Assembly (NCBI GenBank): GCA_900764725.1
Contig: CAAFPB010000208.1
Coordinates: 1-16,826 of the forward strand
From: an uncultured Catenibacterium sp.
GTDB taxonomy: Bacteria; Bacillota_I; Bacilli_A; Erysipelotrichales; Coprobacillaceae
Direction of reading: 5' to 3'
Length of the DNA stretch: 16,826 nucleotides
Positions 7,833-14,860 of this stretch are shown here, piece by piece. Both the position numbers and the translations under genes were made by a program. Positions within the stretch are counted from its first letter, which is position 1; every line of letters begins with the position of its first letter. Below the pieces are notes generated by a model. The model worked only from the letters and a program-made list of their open reading frames with translations, was not told the DNA's origin and did not search any database.

Positions 7833-8027
7833 CTAATAACCACGCTTATATTCATTAAAGCGATCTAAAGAGTATCCAATTAATCTTAATACGAAGATCA
7901 AAACAAAACCTACCGCAAATAAAATATATAAATGTGCAAAGAAACCAATCACACAACATAATGCGAATACGATATATCCAATAGTTGTTAAGAAATCCAT
8001 ATATTTATGTTCTTTTAATCCGTTCAT
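7833..8027 (-). CDS. Small two-helix membrane protein of unknown function
   Basis: This is a 64-residue protein I do not recognise. It has a short polar N-terminus (MNGLKEHKYMDF), two predicted membrane helices (about residues 13-31 and 33-52, the latter LYILFAVGFVLIFVLRLIGY), and a charged C-terminal tail (SLDRFNEYKRGY). It is probably a genuine gene: AGGTGA lies close upstream of the ATG on the minus strand, an extended -10 element TGATATAAT lies just beyond, and the ileS-side bidirectional terminator closes it. It is a single-gene transcript between two plus-strand units. No function can be inferred from context. Confidence 0.72.
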   Translation of the reverse strand: MNGLKEHKYMDFLTTIGYIVFALCCVIGFFAHLYILFAVGFVLIFVLRLIGYSLDRFNEYKRGY

Positions 8028-8048
8028 ATTTTCACCTCATTTGAATTT

Positions 8049-8057
8049 ATTATATCA
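8049..8057 (-). promoter_or_regulatory. Extended -10 promoter of the small membrane protein gene
   Basis: Read on the minus strand, these bases are TGATATAAT, a perfect extended -10 element. No good -35 match stands at 16-18 bp. It lies about 22 bp upstream of the start codon. Confidence 0.5.
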
Positions 8058-8091
8058 TTGTGTGTAAGCGAAAACAATTAGATAATTAGGC

Positions 8092-8120
8092 TTAAAGTCA
8101 TGGAGTGGGAATGTTATAAT
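8092..8120 (+). promoter_or_regulatory. Extended -10 promoter for the HAD phosphatase / DUF523 pair
   Basis: TGTTATAAT at 8112-8120 is a perfect extended -10. A weak -35 TTAAAG (8092-8097) sits 17 bp upstream of the hexamer. Transcription would begin near 8127. That makes the ATG at 8132 an unlikely start and favours ATG 8144, which has GGAGG (8134-8138) 5 nt upstream. Confidence 0.65.
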
Positions 8121-8143
8121 GGGAGTAAAATATGGAGGCAGTT

Positions 8144-8797
8144 ATGATAAAAGGTTGTATATTTGATTTAGATGGAACATTAGTTGATTCTTTAAAGGAT
8201 CTTGCAGTAAGCACAAATCATGCACTAGAAGCATGTGGATTAGCACCACATCCGATTGAAAACTATAAACAATATGTTGGTAATGGTGTATTAAAACTTG
8301 TAGAACGTGCATTAGGAGAAGAACATCAGGATTTATTTGATCAATGTTTGCAGGAGTTCATGAACTACTACAAGGATCATTGTTTTGATTACACAGTACC
8401 TTATCCTGGTATTAATGAATTAGTAGAAGATTTACATAAAGAAGGCATTAAGCTTGCCTGTGTCACAAATAAGCCACATACAGTGGCTGAAGTAATTGTA
8501 CCAAAGCTATTTGGTGATCGTTTTATTACTACATATGGAGGATGTGCAGATTATCCTAAAAAGCCTGATATTACTTCTTTAAATCTTGCATTAAAGGATA
8601 TAGGTTTAACTAAGGATGAATGTGTCTTTATTGGTGATTCTAATGTGGATATAGAAACAGGAATTAACGCTTCTATGAAGACAATTGGCTGTGACTGGGG
8701 ATTTAGAGGGGAAGCAGAGTTAAAGGCTGCAGGAGCTACTAAAATCGCTTATAAGGCACATGATATCAAGGAGTATGTAGATGATTGGAATAAGTAA
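8144..8797 (+). CDS. HAD superfamily hydrolase, phosphoglycolate phosphatase-like (Gph family)
   Basis: The 217-residue protein starts MIKGCIFDLDGTLVDS, the standard opening of subfamily IA HAD phosphatases. Motif I is the nucleophile Asp8 and acid Asp10 in DLDGT. A helical cap covers about residues 16-85. Motif II is Thr108 in VTNK, motif III Lys140 in KKPD, and motif IV GDSNVD (164-169) with Asp165 and Asp169 for Mg2+. Such enzymes hydrolyse small phosphate esters: 2-phosphoglycolate, pyrophosphate or nucleotides. The exact substrate cannot be told. A longer reading from ATG 8132 would add MEAV, but that ATG lies about 5 nt from the predicted transcription start, so I choose 8144. It overlaps the DUF523 gene by 17 nt. 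Confidence 0.9.
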   Translation: MIKGCIFDLDGTLVDSLKDLAVSTNHALEACGLAPHPIENYKQYVGNGVLKLVERALGEEHQDLFDQCLQEFMNYYKDHCFDYTVPYPGINELVEDLHKEGIKLACVTNKPHTVAEVIVPKLFGDRFITTYGGCADYPKKPDITSLNLALKDIGLTKDECVFIGDSNVDIETGINASMKTIGCDWGFRGEAELKAAGATKIAYKAHDIKEYVDDWNK

Positions 8798-9215
8798 ATG
8801 TTTATGTGGCTATAACTGTACTTATCGAGGAGATTCTAATAGAAATGAAGCATTAGAACTTATTGATAAGAAAGGTGAAGCAGTACTTATTTGTCCTGAA
8901 GTATTAGGAGGATTAAACATTCCTAGAGATCCTGCAGAAATAGTATCAGAAGAACCACTAAGAGTTGAAACTATAAATGGTAAAAACGTTACAAAGGAAT
9001 ATGTAGAAGGCGCTAAAAAGGCACTTGATATACTTAAAGCATATGATATTGAATATGTTATTTTAAAGAGCCGTTCTCCTAGCTGTGGGCTCAATCATAT
9101 TTATGATGGTACATTCTCTCACAAAGTCATTGATGCAGATGGTATATTCGTTCGTTTACTTAAAAAAGAAGGATATAAGATTTATACAGAAGAAAATTAT
9201 CCAGGTAAGCTGTAA
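8781..9215 (+). CDS. DUF523 family protein, TudS-like (putative Fe-S desulfidase)
   Basis: The 144-residue protein is a DUF523 member. It has the N-terminal cysteine cluster KCLCGYNCTYRG (Cys7, Cys9, Cys13), LICPEVLGGL with Cys38 followed by the usual proline/arginine pair (IPRDP), and the C-terminal SRSPSCG with Cys102. A characterised family member, TudS, uses a [4Fe-4S] cluster held by conserved cysteines to remove sulfur from 2-thiouracil. The cysteine pattern here is compatible with cluster binding, but the substrate is unknown. Its ATG lies inside the upstream HAD gene (17-nt overlap), with GGAG at 8770-8773 7 nt before it. The two are therefore co-transcribed and probably translationally coupled. 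Confidence 0.85.
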   Translation: MIGISKCLCGYNCTYRGDSNRNEALELIDKKGEAVLICPEVLGGLNIPRDPAEIVSEEPLRVETINGKNVTKEYVEGAKKALDILKAYDIEYVILKSRSPSCGLNHIYDGTFSHKVIDADGIFVRLLKKEGYKIYTEENYPGKL

Positions 9216-9235
9216 AAAACATACAAAGTAAGCGC

Positions 9236-9264
9236 TAGACTAGAAAAAAAGGAATGAATATATT
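9236..9264 (+). promoter_or_regulatory. Possible promoter of manA
   Basis: TAGACT (9236-9241, 4 of 6) and TATATT (9259-9264, 5 of 6) are 17 bp apart. AGGAGG at 9285-9290 follows, 8 nt before the start codon. The region is so AT-rich that chance matches are likely. Confidence 0.4.
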
Positions 9265-9298
9265 AGAATATGATTATATGAAATAGGAGGAATATATA

Positions 9299-10234
9299 AT
9301 GGGTCATATTTTAAAGGTCCAGCCAGTTTTAAAAGAAAAAATCTGGGGTGGAACTAAGTTAAGAGATGTTTATGGCTATGATATCCCAAGTGATCATACA
9401 GGTGAAGCATGGGTTATTTCAGGTCATAAGAGCGGCGATTGCCCAATTGTTGAAGGTGAATATAAAGGAAAAACAGTATCATGGATGTTTGAAAATCATC
9501 GTGAATTATTTGGTAATGTAGAAGGTGATCAGTTCCCATTACTTGTAAAGATCATTGATGCAAAACAGGATTTATCTGTACAGGTACATCCAGATAATGA
9601 ATATGCAAAGATTCATGAAAATTCTTTAGGTAAGACTGAATCATGGTATGTATTACAGGCTGATGAGGGTACAGATATGGTTATGGGTCATTATGCTAAA
9701 ACTAAAGAAGAATTTATCAAGGATATTGAAGAAGATAAGTATGATGAATTATTGAATCGTTTTAAAATCCATAAGGGTGATTTCTTCTATATCCCAGCAG
9801 GTACATTACATGCTATCTGTGGTGGTTCATTAATCTATGAAGCACAGCAGTCTTCAGATGTTACTTACCGTGTTTATGATTATCATCGTAAAGGTGATGA
9901 TGGTAAAGAAAGAGAATTACATGTACAGCAGTCAATTGACTGTACAAAGGTACCAGCAGACTTAGATCAGAATAAACTATTTGTGAATACTAAATTAGAC
10001 CATGGTTCTAAGACTAGATATTTAAAATGTGAATATTTAACTGTAGATCATTACTTAATTGAAGGAAGTACAGAAATTAAGAATGATGATCCATTCCAGC
10101 TAGTATCAGTCATTGATGGTGAAGGTACTGTTAATGATATGCCTATTAAGAAGGGTGATCAGTTCATTATCTGTTCAGATGTAGATCTAGTACATTATGA
10201 TGGTGGACTAGAATTAATGGTAACAACTCTATAA
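9299..10234 (+). CDS. manA: Mannose-6-phosphate isomerase, class I
   Basis: The 311-residue protein fits the short Bacillota type I phosphomannose isomerase, which interconverts mannose-6-phosphate and fructose-6-phosphate. The N-terminal cupin holds the zinc ligands Gln95 and His97 in VQVHPDNEYA, Glu114 in GKTESWYVL and His171 in IPAGTLHAI. Arg191 in VTYRVYDY is the usual catalytic arginine. The opening LKVQPVLKEKIWGGTKL is characteristic of the family. A smaller C-terminal cupin fills the rest of the protein. It probably serves mannose catabolism or supplies mannose for glycoconjugates. It has its own ribosome binding site and a terminator right after, so it is likely a single-gene transcript. 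No PTS or mannanase gene is adjacent. Confidence 0.95.
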   Translation: MGHILKVQPVLKEKIWGGTKLRDVYGYDIPSDHTGEAWVISGHKSGDCPIVEGEYKGKTVSWMFENHRELFGNVEGDQFPLLVKIIDAKQDLSVQVHPDNEYAKIHENSLGKTESWYVLQADEGTDMVMGHYAKTKEEFIKDIEEDKYDELLNRFKIHKGDFFYIPAGTLHAICGGSLIYEAQQSSDVTYRVYDYHRKGDDGKERELHVQQSIDCTKVPADLDQNKLFVNTKLDHGSKTRYLKCEYLTVDHYLIEGSTEIKNDDPFQLVSVIDGEGTVNDMPIKKGDQFIICSDVDLVHYDGGLELMVTTL

Positions 10235-10241
10235 TTCATTT

Positions 10242-10264
10242 AAGAGCACGAAAGTGCTCTTTTA
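10242..10264 (+). terminator. Intrinsic terminator after manA
   Basis: AAGAGCAC (10242-10249) and GTGCTCTT (10254-10261) form an 8-bp stem closed by a GAAA tetraloop. Only a short T-tract (10260-10263) follows. It overlaps the upstream edge of the next promoter. Confidence 0.8.
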
Positions 10265-10293
10265 TTGACTTCTTATAAAATGCTTCGTATAAT
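10265..10293 (+). promoter_or_regulatory. Promoter of the malic enzyme gene
   Basis: TTGACT (10265-10270) and perfect TATAAT (10288-10293) have the ideal 17-bp spacing. Transcription would start near 10300. That leaves a leader of about 27 nt containing AAGGAGA (10314-10320) before ATG 10327. Confidence 0.85.
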
Positions 10294-10326
10294 TTTGGTG
10301 TAGAAAAGTTGATAAGGAGAAGAAAA

Positions 10327-11505
10327 ATGGATATATATGAAAAAGCATTAGCACTTCATAAAGAACATCATGGTAAGATGGAAATCAATGTGAAGGTACC
10401 AATGGAGACAATGGAAGATTTATCTATGGCTTATACACCAGGTGTAGCACAGCCATGTCGTGAAATCCACAACAATCCAGAAACAGTTTATGATTATACA
10501 TGGAAAGGTAATAGTGTGGCAGTAGTCAGTGATGGGACTGCGGTATTAGGACTAGGTGATATTGGACCTGCTGCTGGACTTCCAGTTATGGAAGGTAAGT
10601 CTATTCTATTTAAGAAATATGCGAATATTGATGCAGTACCTCTTTGTATTGATACAAAAGATCCTCAGGAAATCATTAAGTTCTGTAAACAGATTGCCCC
10701 TACTTTTGGTGGTATTAACTTAGAAGATATCAGTGCACCACGTTGTGTAGAAATTGAAAGAACATTAAAGAAGGAACTTGATATTCCAGTATTTCATGAT
10801 GATCAGCATGGTACAGCTATTGTTGTTACTGCTGCATTAGTGAATGCTTTAAAGGTTGTAGATAAGAAACCAGAAGATGTCACTGTTGTAGTAAGTGGTA
10901 CTGGTGCTGCAGGAAGTTCTATTATCCATATGATTCATGATTTGGGTGTTAAGGAAATCTATGGCTTTAATATCAATGGTATTGTCATCAAGGATGATTA
11001 TGACAAGTATGATTTCTTAACTCAGGAATTAACTGAAATCACAAACAAATCTAATAAACGTATGACTATGGCAGAAGCAGTGAAAGAAGCAGATGTCTTT
11101 ATTGGTGTTTCTGCACCAGGACTTCTTACTAAAAAAATGGTTCAGTCAATGAAAGAAAAGCCAATTGTATTCGCAATGGCTAATCCAGAACCTGAAATCA
11201 AATATCATGATGCAGTGGATGCAGGTGCTGGGGTAGTAGGAACTGGACGTTCAGACTTTCCTAACCAGATCAATAACGTATTAGCTTTCCCAGGCTTATT
11301 TAGAGGCGCTTTAGATGTACATGCCACTAAGATTACTGAAGGCATGAAACTTGCAGCTGCAAAGGGTCTAGCAAGCTTAGTAAGCGAAGAAGAATTAAAT
11401 AAGGATTATATTATCCCTCGTGCAACTGATCCTCGCGTGGCAACAACTGTCGCAAAGGCAGTAAGTGATCAGGCTATTAAAGAAGATGTTATTGCACATA
11501 AATAA
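10327..11505 (+). CDS. NAD(P)-dependent malic enzyme
   Basis: The 392-residue protein is a short-form malic enzyme, which converts malate to pyruvate and CO2 with reduction of NAD(P). Visible landmarks are Tyr36 in [27 protein letters not shown], the catalytic Lys91 in [18 protein letters not shown], metal ligands Glu133 in NLEDI and Asp158-Asp159 in FHDDQHGTA, the Rossmann loop SGTGAAGS (190-197), and the C-terminal [17 protein letters not shown]. The residue near the end of Rossmann strand 2 is Asn215 (FNINGIV), where family members commonly have Asp, so cofactor preference is uncertain. A reading from TTG 10309 is possible, but AAGGAGA at 7 nt points to ATG 10327. It stands alone between a strong promoter and a terminator. 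Confidence 0.95.
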   Translation: MDIYEKALALHKEHHGKMEINVKVPMETMEDLSMAYTPGVAQPCREIHNNPETVYDYTWKGNSVAVVSDGTAVLGLGDIGPAAGLPVMEGKSILFKKYANIDAVPLCIDTKDPQEIIKFCKQIAPTFGGINLEDISAPRCVEIERTLKKELDIPVFHDDQHGTAIVVTAALVNALKVVDKKPEDVTVVVSGTGAAGSSIIHMIHDLGVKEIYGFNINGIVIKDDYDKYDFLTQELTEITNKSNKRMTMAEAVKEADVFIGVSAPGLLTKKMVQSMKEKPIVFAMANPEPEIKYHDAVDAGAGVVGTGRSDFPNQINNVLAFPGLFRGALDVHATKITEGMKLAAAKGLASLVSEEELNKDYIIPRATDPRVATTVAKAVSDQAIKEDVIAHK

Positions 11506-11510
11506 TACAG

Positions 11511-11538
11511 ATACGGTTCATAAGAACCGTATTTTTTT
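11511..11538 (+). terminator. Intrinsic terminator after the malic enzyme gene
   Basis: ATACGGTTC (11511-11519) and GAACCGTAT (11524-11532) make a perfect 9-bp stem with an ATAA loop and a seven-T tail (11532-11538), 5 bp after the stop codon. Confidence 0.92.
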
Positions 11539-11541
11539 GCG

Positions 11542-11569
11542 AAAAAAAAGAATAGCTCTCGCTATTCTT
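11542..11569 (-). terminator. Terminator of the yebC-family gene (minus strand)
   Basis: AAGAATAGC (11548-11556) and GCTATTCTT (11561-11569) form a 9-bp stem with loop TCTC. The A-run at 11542-11549 gives a U-tail on the minus strand. The right arm contains the last codons and stop of the yebC-family gene, so the hairpin overlaps coding sequence. It sits back to back with the malic enzyme terminator. Confidence 0.85.
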
Positions 11570-12302
11570 CTTCACCATCATCATAGTTAGAAACATTGTG
11601 ATAAACCTGGTCAACATCATCACAGTCATTAAGAAGATTCATTAATCTTTCGAATAATTCCATATCTTCTCCTTCAAGTTCAACTGTTTCCTGTGGTTTA
11701 GTCTGGATTTCATCAACATCAAATTCAACATCAGGAAGCTTATTTTCAATAGCTGTCTTGATTGCATTGTAATCAGTTGGTTCACCAGTAATCTTTAAGC
11801 TGCCATCTTCTAAAGTTTCGATATCTTTAGGATCAACTTCGCCTTCGATTAATGCATCAATTGCAGTTTCTTCGTCCATTCCTTTGAACTGAACAACAGA
11901 TTCTACATCATATAAATAAGATACTGAACCTTCAGCACCAAGCTTAGCTTTTGATTTAGTGAATGCAGGACGTACCTGTGAAATAGTACGGTTGATGTTA
12001 TCTGTTAAACATTTAACAATAACAGTTGATCCTGAAGGACCAAAACCTTCAAACTGTACACTTTCATAATCTTCTACAGCACCGTTCTTAACTTTATCAA
12101 TTGCACGCTTGATAACGTCTCCAGGAACCTGATCTTTCTTTGCTTTTTCAATTAATCTTCTAAGGCTTAGATTACCGTCCGGTTCAGGGCCGCCTGCCTT
12201 CGCTGCTAAATAGATTTCTTTACCATAGTAAGAATAAAGTTTAGTTTTCTTAGCAGCAGTCTTTGCCATTGCGGCTTTACGTACTTCATGAGCTCTACCC
12301 AT
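11562..12302 (-). CDS. YebC/TACO1 family protein (YeeN-type)
   Basis: The 246-residue protein begins MGRAHEVRKAAMAKTAAKKT, the typical start of this family, followed by KEIYLAAKAGGPEPDGNLSL, VPGDVIKRAIDKVKNG and the central FEGFGPSGSTVIVKCLTDN. The acidic C-terminus is also usual. The family was long annotated as a DNA-binding regulator. More recent work links YebC/TACO1 proteins to translation, helping ribosomes through difficult stretches such as polyproline, so I avoid calling it a transcription factor. Length is normal. AAGGAGG lies 9 nt before the ATG on the minus strand. It is a single gene, divergent from the flavoprotein gene and convergent with malic enzyme. Confidence 0.93.
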   Translation of the reverse strand: MGRAHEVRKAAMAKTAAKKTKLYSYYGKEIYLAAKAGGPEPDGNLSLRRLIEKAKKDQVPGDVIKRAIDKVKNGAVEDYESVQFEGFGPSGSTVIVKCLTDNINRTISQVRPAFTKSKAKLGAEGSVSYLYDVESVVQFKGMDEETAIDALIEGEVDPKDIETLEDGSLKITGEPTDYNAIKTAIENKLPDVEFDVDEIQTKPQETVELEGEDMELFERLMNLLNDCDDVDQVYHNVSNYDDGEEE

Positions 12303-12334
12303 AATCTAATTCCTCCTTGTAAATTTCCTTACAC

Positions 12335-12363
12335 ATTATAAACACAATGACCAATTATTTCAA
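12335..12363 (-). promoter_or_regulatory. Promoter of the yebC-family gene (minus strand)
   Basis: On the minus strand TTGAAA (plus coordinates 12358-12363) and perfect TATAAT (12335-12340) are exactly 17 bp apart, about 33 bp upstream of the start codon. I found no equally good plus-strand promoter for the divergent flavoprotein gene in 12303-12419. Confidence 0.82.
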
Positions 12364-12419
12364 TAAAGAAATGGAAAATACACCGGAAATGCATTACTAT
12401 TGTATCGAGGTGCATAAAA

Positions 12420-13532
12420 ATGAAAAAGAAAATGATTATTATTGGGGGAGGTATATCAGGTATATATCTTTCTATTTTATTAAAAAAATATCTAGATATG
12501 GATGTTCTTGTACTTGAAGCCAATGACAAACCATTAAAGAAGGTTCTTGCAACAGGTAATGGTCGTTGTAATCTATCTAACAAGGATTTAGATAAGTCAC
12601 ACTATGATGGGGATATTAAACCATGGGTAGATGATGTAATTCATGATTTTGATATTGTAGAAGCGTTAAAGGATATTGGATTATATACAAAGTATATGGG
12701 AAACCTTTTATATCCTTATAGTGAATCAGCTAAAGCTGTGCAGACATTATTTTTAAATAGAGCAAGTGAATATGGTGTAAAGATCATTTGTGAGGAAGAA
12801 GTATTGTCTATTAAAAAGAGTAAGCAGGGTTATTTTATTCATGCAGTACATCAAGATTATCAGGCTGATTATGTCACTATTGCCTGTGGTACACCTGCTG
12901 GTAAATTATCAGGCATGAAGGATAGACGTACTCTATTTAACTCTCTAAAAGTTGATTATCGTCCTATGAGACCAACAATTACTCAGCTTATTACAACTCC
13001 TGTTTATAAGAAATTAAAGGGAGTGAGAATGAAGGGAGAATTCACTTTAAATGGTCATACAGAAAAAGGAGAACTTCTTTTTACTGATTATGGTATCAGT
13101 GGTATAGCGGTGATGGTACTCAGTCGTTATGCTTGTCCTGGAGATAAAATAGTATGTGATTTCTATCCTGAGTTTACAGATAAGGAGTTACATTCCATTA
13201 TCCGTACATTACAAACAATGAGTGGTCCATATGATGGACTTGTTCATCCTAAACTTGTCCCATTATTAGAAAATAAGAAGAATCCTGTAGCCTTCCTTAA
13301 ACATTTAGAGTTGACTATAAAAGAGCTTAGAGGAGAAGAATTTGCCCAGGCAGATCTTGGAGGACTAATGATTACTAATTTTAATGAATCCTTTGAATTC
13401 ATCAATTACCCTCATCTTTATGCGACAGGTGAGATATTAGATATTACTGGAGATTGTGGTGGTTATAATATTCATTTTGCCTTAGCAAGTGCTTATTCAG
13501 TATTTAAAGAGGTTTCAAAAACAATACAATAA
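12420..13532 (+). CDS. HI0933/BaiN-family FAD-dependent oxidoreductase
   Basis: The 370-residue flavoprotein has an N-terminal FAD-binding Rossmann fold with GGGISG at 9-14 and an acidic residue ending strand 2 (VLEAND). It has the family signature ATGNGRCNLSN (about 44-54) and a C-terminal FAD motif (ATGEILDITGDCGGYNIHFA, from about residue 335). The family includes E. coli YhiN, B. subtilis YtfP and the bile-acid enzyme BaiN, and is often auto-named aminoacetone oxidase family. The substrate here is unknown. At 370 residues it is somewhat shorter than the 390-420 usual for the family, but both ends look intact. GAGG (12407-12410) lies 9 nt before ATG 12420. It stands alone, divergent from the yebC-family gene, with no clear terminator after it. 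Confidence 0.88.
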   Translation: MKKKMIIIGGGISGIYLSILLKKYLDMDVLVLEANDKPLKKVLATGNGRCNLSNKDLDKSHYDGDIKPWVDDVIHDFDIVEALKDIGLYTKYMGNLLYPYSESAKAVQTLFLNRASEYGVKIICEEEVLSIKKSKQGYFIHAVHQDYQADYVTIACGTPAGKLSGMKDRRTLFNSLKVDYRPMRPTITQLITTPVYKKLKGVRMKGEFTLNGHTEKGELLFTDYGISGIAVMVLSRYACPGDKIVCDFYPEFTDKELHSIIRTLQTMSGPYDGLVHPKLVPLLENKKNPVAFLKHLELTIKELRGEEFAQADLGGLMITNFNESFEFINYPHLYATGEILDITGDCGGYNIHFALASAYSVFKEVSKTIQ

Positions 13533-13597
13533 ATTAGGAAAAGGGTAAATAAAATCAAAATTATTTGTTTTGTTGTAAAAATAGTACTGAAATTATA

Positions 13598-13625
13598 TTG
13601 ACAAACCAAAATGAGATTGTATAAT
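13598..13625 (+). promoter_or_regulatory. Promoter of the liv (amino acid ABC transporter) operon
   Basis: TTGACA (13598-13603) and TATAAT (13620-13625) are both perfect consensus hexamers, 16 bp apart. This is the strongest-looking promoter in the window. The leader is about 25 nt, with GGAGGG at 13644-13649 before ATG 13657, and I see no riboswitch in it. Confidence 0.92.
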
Positions 13626-13656
13626 AAGGTGCATATACAAATTGGAGGGATAATGT

Positions 13657-14799
13657 ATGAAATTCAAAACAATCGTGACTGTTGGTGCAGTCGCAGCAAT
13701 GTTAGTAGGTTGTAGTAATGGGAATTCTACAACAACAGATATCAAAGCACCTAAATTTGGTTTTATCGGCCCATTAAGTGGTGAAGCTTCTCAGTATGGT
13801 ACTGCTGTAAAGAATGCGATGAGCATGGCTATTAAGGATTATAACAAAAAGCATGGCACAAAGATTACAGGCGTTTACTATGATGACAAGGCTGATCCAA
13901 CTACAGCTGTTAACGACTATAATAAGCTTTATAATGATGATAAGGTGACTGCAGTTCTTTCACCAGTAACAACTGGTTCTGCACTTTCAGTAGCAAGTGC
14001 TGCAAGCAAGAACAACACACCAATTCTTTCACCATCTGCTTCAGGTGATAAGTTCACTATGAATGGTAAAACAGCTTATAAGAACGTATTTAGAATCTGT
14101 ACAAATGACTCTTATGCTGGTACTTTCTTAGCTAAGCAGTCTAAAACTAAATATAGCTTCAAGAATGTAGCAGTTCTTTACAACAAGGAATCTGATTATT
14201 CTACAGGTGTTGCAGCTGCTTATAAAGCTGAAGCTAAGAAGCAGGGCGTTAATGTTTCATTCTATGAAGCATATAATGCGAATACTAAAGATTTCTCAAC
14301 ATTCATTTCTAAGATCAAACAGGCAAATCCTGATGCTGTATTCTTACCAGACTATTATGAATCAGTTGTATCTATCACTAAACAGTTAAGAGACTCTGGC
14401 GTTAAGACTCCATTATTTGGTGCTGATGGCTGGGATGGTGTTCTTGGTGTTAAGGGTGTTAATACTGCAGACTTTGAAAACTGCTTCTTCACAAGTGGTT
14501 ACAACAAGGATGCAACTAGTGGACCTACATATGAATTCGTAAAAGCTTACGAAAAAGAATTTGGAACAACTCCAAGTATGTTCGCTGGTATGGCTTATGA
14601 CACAGTAACAGTTATGATGAAAGCTATCAACAAAGCTAAATCAACTGATCCTGAAAAGGTAAATGCGGCATTAGAAAAGATCAAAGTATCTGATGATGAA
14701 GCAGTTTGTGGTGGATTCACTTATGATAAGAACCACAACCCTGTTAAGGAATTAAATATCGTTACTATTAAGAACGGTCAGTATGTAACTGCAAAATAA
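13657..14799 (+). CDS. livJ: Branched-chain amino acid-type ABC transporter substrate-binding lipoprotein
   Basis: The 380-residue protein has a lipoprotein signal peptide, MKFKTIVTVGAVAAMLVGC, with the lipobox LVGC and lipidated Cys19, then a polar linker. The mature part is a type I periplasmic-binding fold of the LivJ/LivK family (FGFIGPLSGEASQYGTAVKN near the start; VLSPVTTGSALSVAS and NTPILSPSASG in the ligand region; VAVLYNKESDYSTGVA at the start of lobe 2). It should sit on the outer face of the membrane and deliver Leu/Ile/Val or a related amino acid or amide to LivH/LivM. GGAGGG lies 7 nt before ATG 13657. An out-of-frame ATG at 13653 is probably ignored. A terminator follows at once, consistent with making more binding protein than permease. 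Confidence 0.93.
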   Translation: MKFKTIVTVGAVAAMLVGCSNGNSTTTDIKAPKFGFIGPLSGEASQYGTAVKNAMSMAIKDYNKKHGTKITGVYYDDKADPTTAVNDYNKLYNDDKVTAVLSPVTTGSALSVASAASKNNTPILSPSASGDKFTMNGKTAYKNVFRICTNDSYAGTFLAKQSKTKYSFKNVAVLYNKESDYSTGVAAAYKAEAKKQGVNVSFYEAYNANTKDFSTFISKIKQANPDAVFLPDYYESVVSITKQLRDSGVKTPLFGADGWDGVLGVKGVNTADFENCFFTSGYNKDATSGPTYEFVKAYEKEFGTTPSMFAGMAYDTVTVMMKAINKAKSTDPEKVNAALEKIKVSDDEAVCGGFTYDKNHNPVKELNIVTIKNGQYVTAK

Positions 14800-14800
14800 C

Positions 14801-14837
14801 GATGAATAAAGGAGAGTTCATCTCTCCTTATTTTTTT
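14801..14837 (+). terminator. Intra-operon attenuating terminator between livJ and livH, with an alternative hairpin
   Basis: AAGGAGAG (14809-14816) and CTCTCCTT (14822-14829) form a perfect 8-bp stem with loop TTCAT and a T-rich tail (14831-14837). An overlapping and mutually exclusive pairing exists: GATGAA (14801-14806) with TTCATC (14817-14822). It begins 2 nt after the livJ stop. It probably lowers expression of the permease genes relative to livJ. Any regulated switch is only a possibility. Confidence 0.85.
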
Positions 14838-14860
14838 ATTTATAGAGGGGAGAAGTAATT

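Noticed and set aside
8132..8143. HAD phosphatase start at ATG 8132
   Set aside because: The predicted transcription start near 8127 would leave almost no leader. GGAGG 8134-8138 and the family start MIKGCIFDLDGT both favour ATG 8144.
9216..9258. Palindrome AGCGCT and AGT/ACT pairs after the DUF523 gene as a terminator
   Set aside because: No stem of useful length and no T-run follows, so I do not call it.
10309..10326. Malic enzyme start at TTG 10309, adding six residues (MIRRRK)
   Set aside because: AAGGAGA at 10314-10320 would lie inside that extension and is ideally placed for ATG 10327, and the predicted transcription start near 10300 leaves no room for a ribosome binding site before 10309.
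12303..12419. Plus-strand promoter for the flavoprotein gene in the divergent spacer
   Set aside because: Candidates such as TACTAT (12395-12400) or TATTGT (12398-12403) have no -35 partner. Only the minus-strand promoter is convincing.
13533..13597. Possible terminator after the flavoprotein gene (AAATAA/TTATTT, CAAAA/TTTTG pairings near 13548-13572)
   Set aside because: The stems are 5-6 AT pairs with no proper T-tail. In DNA this AT-rich they are expected by chance.
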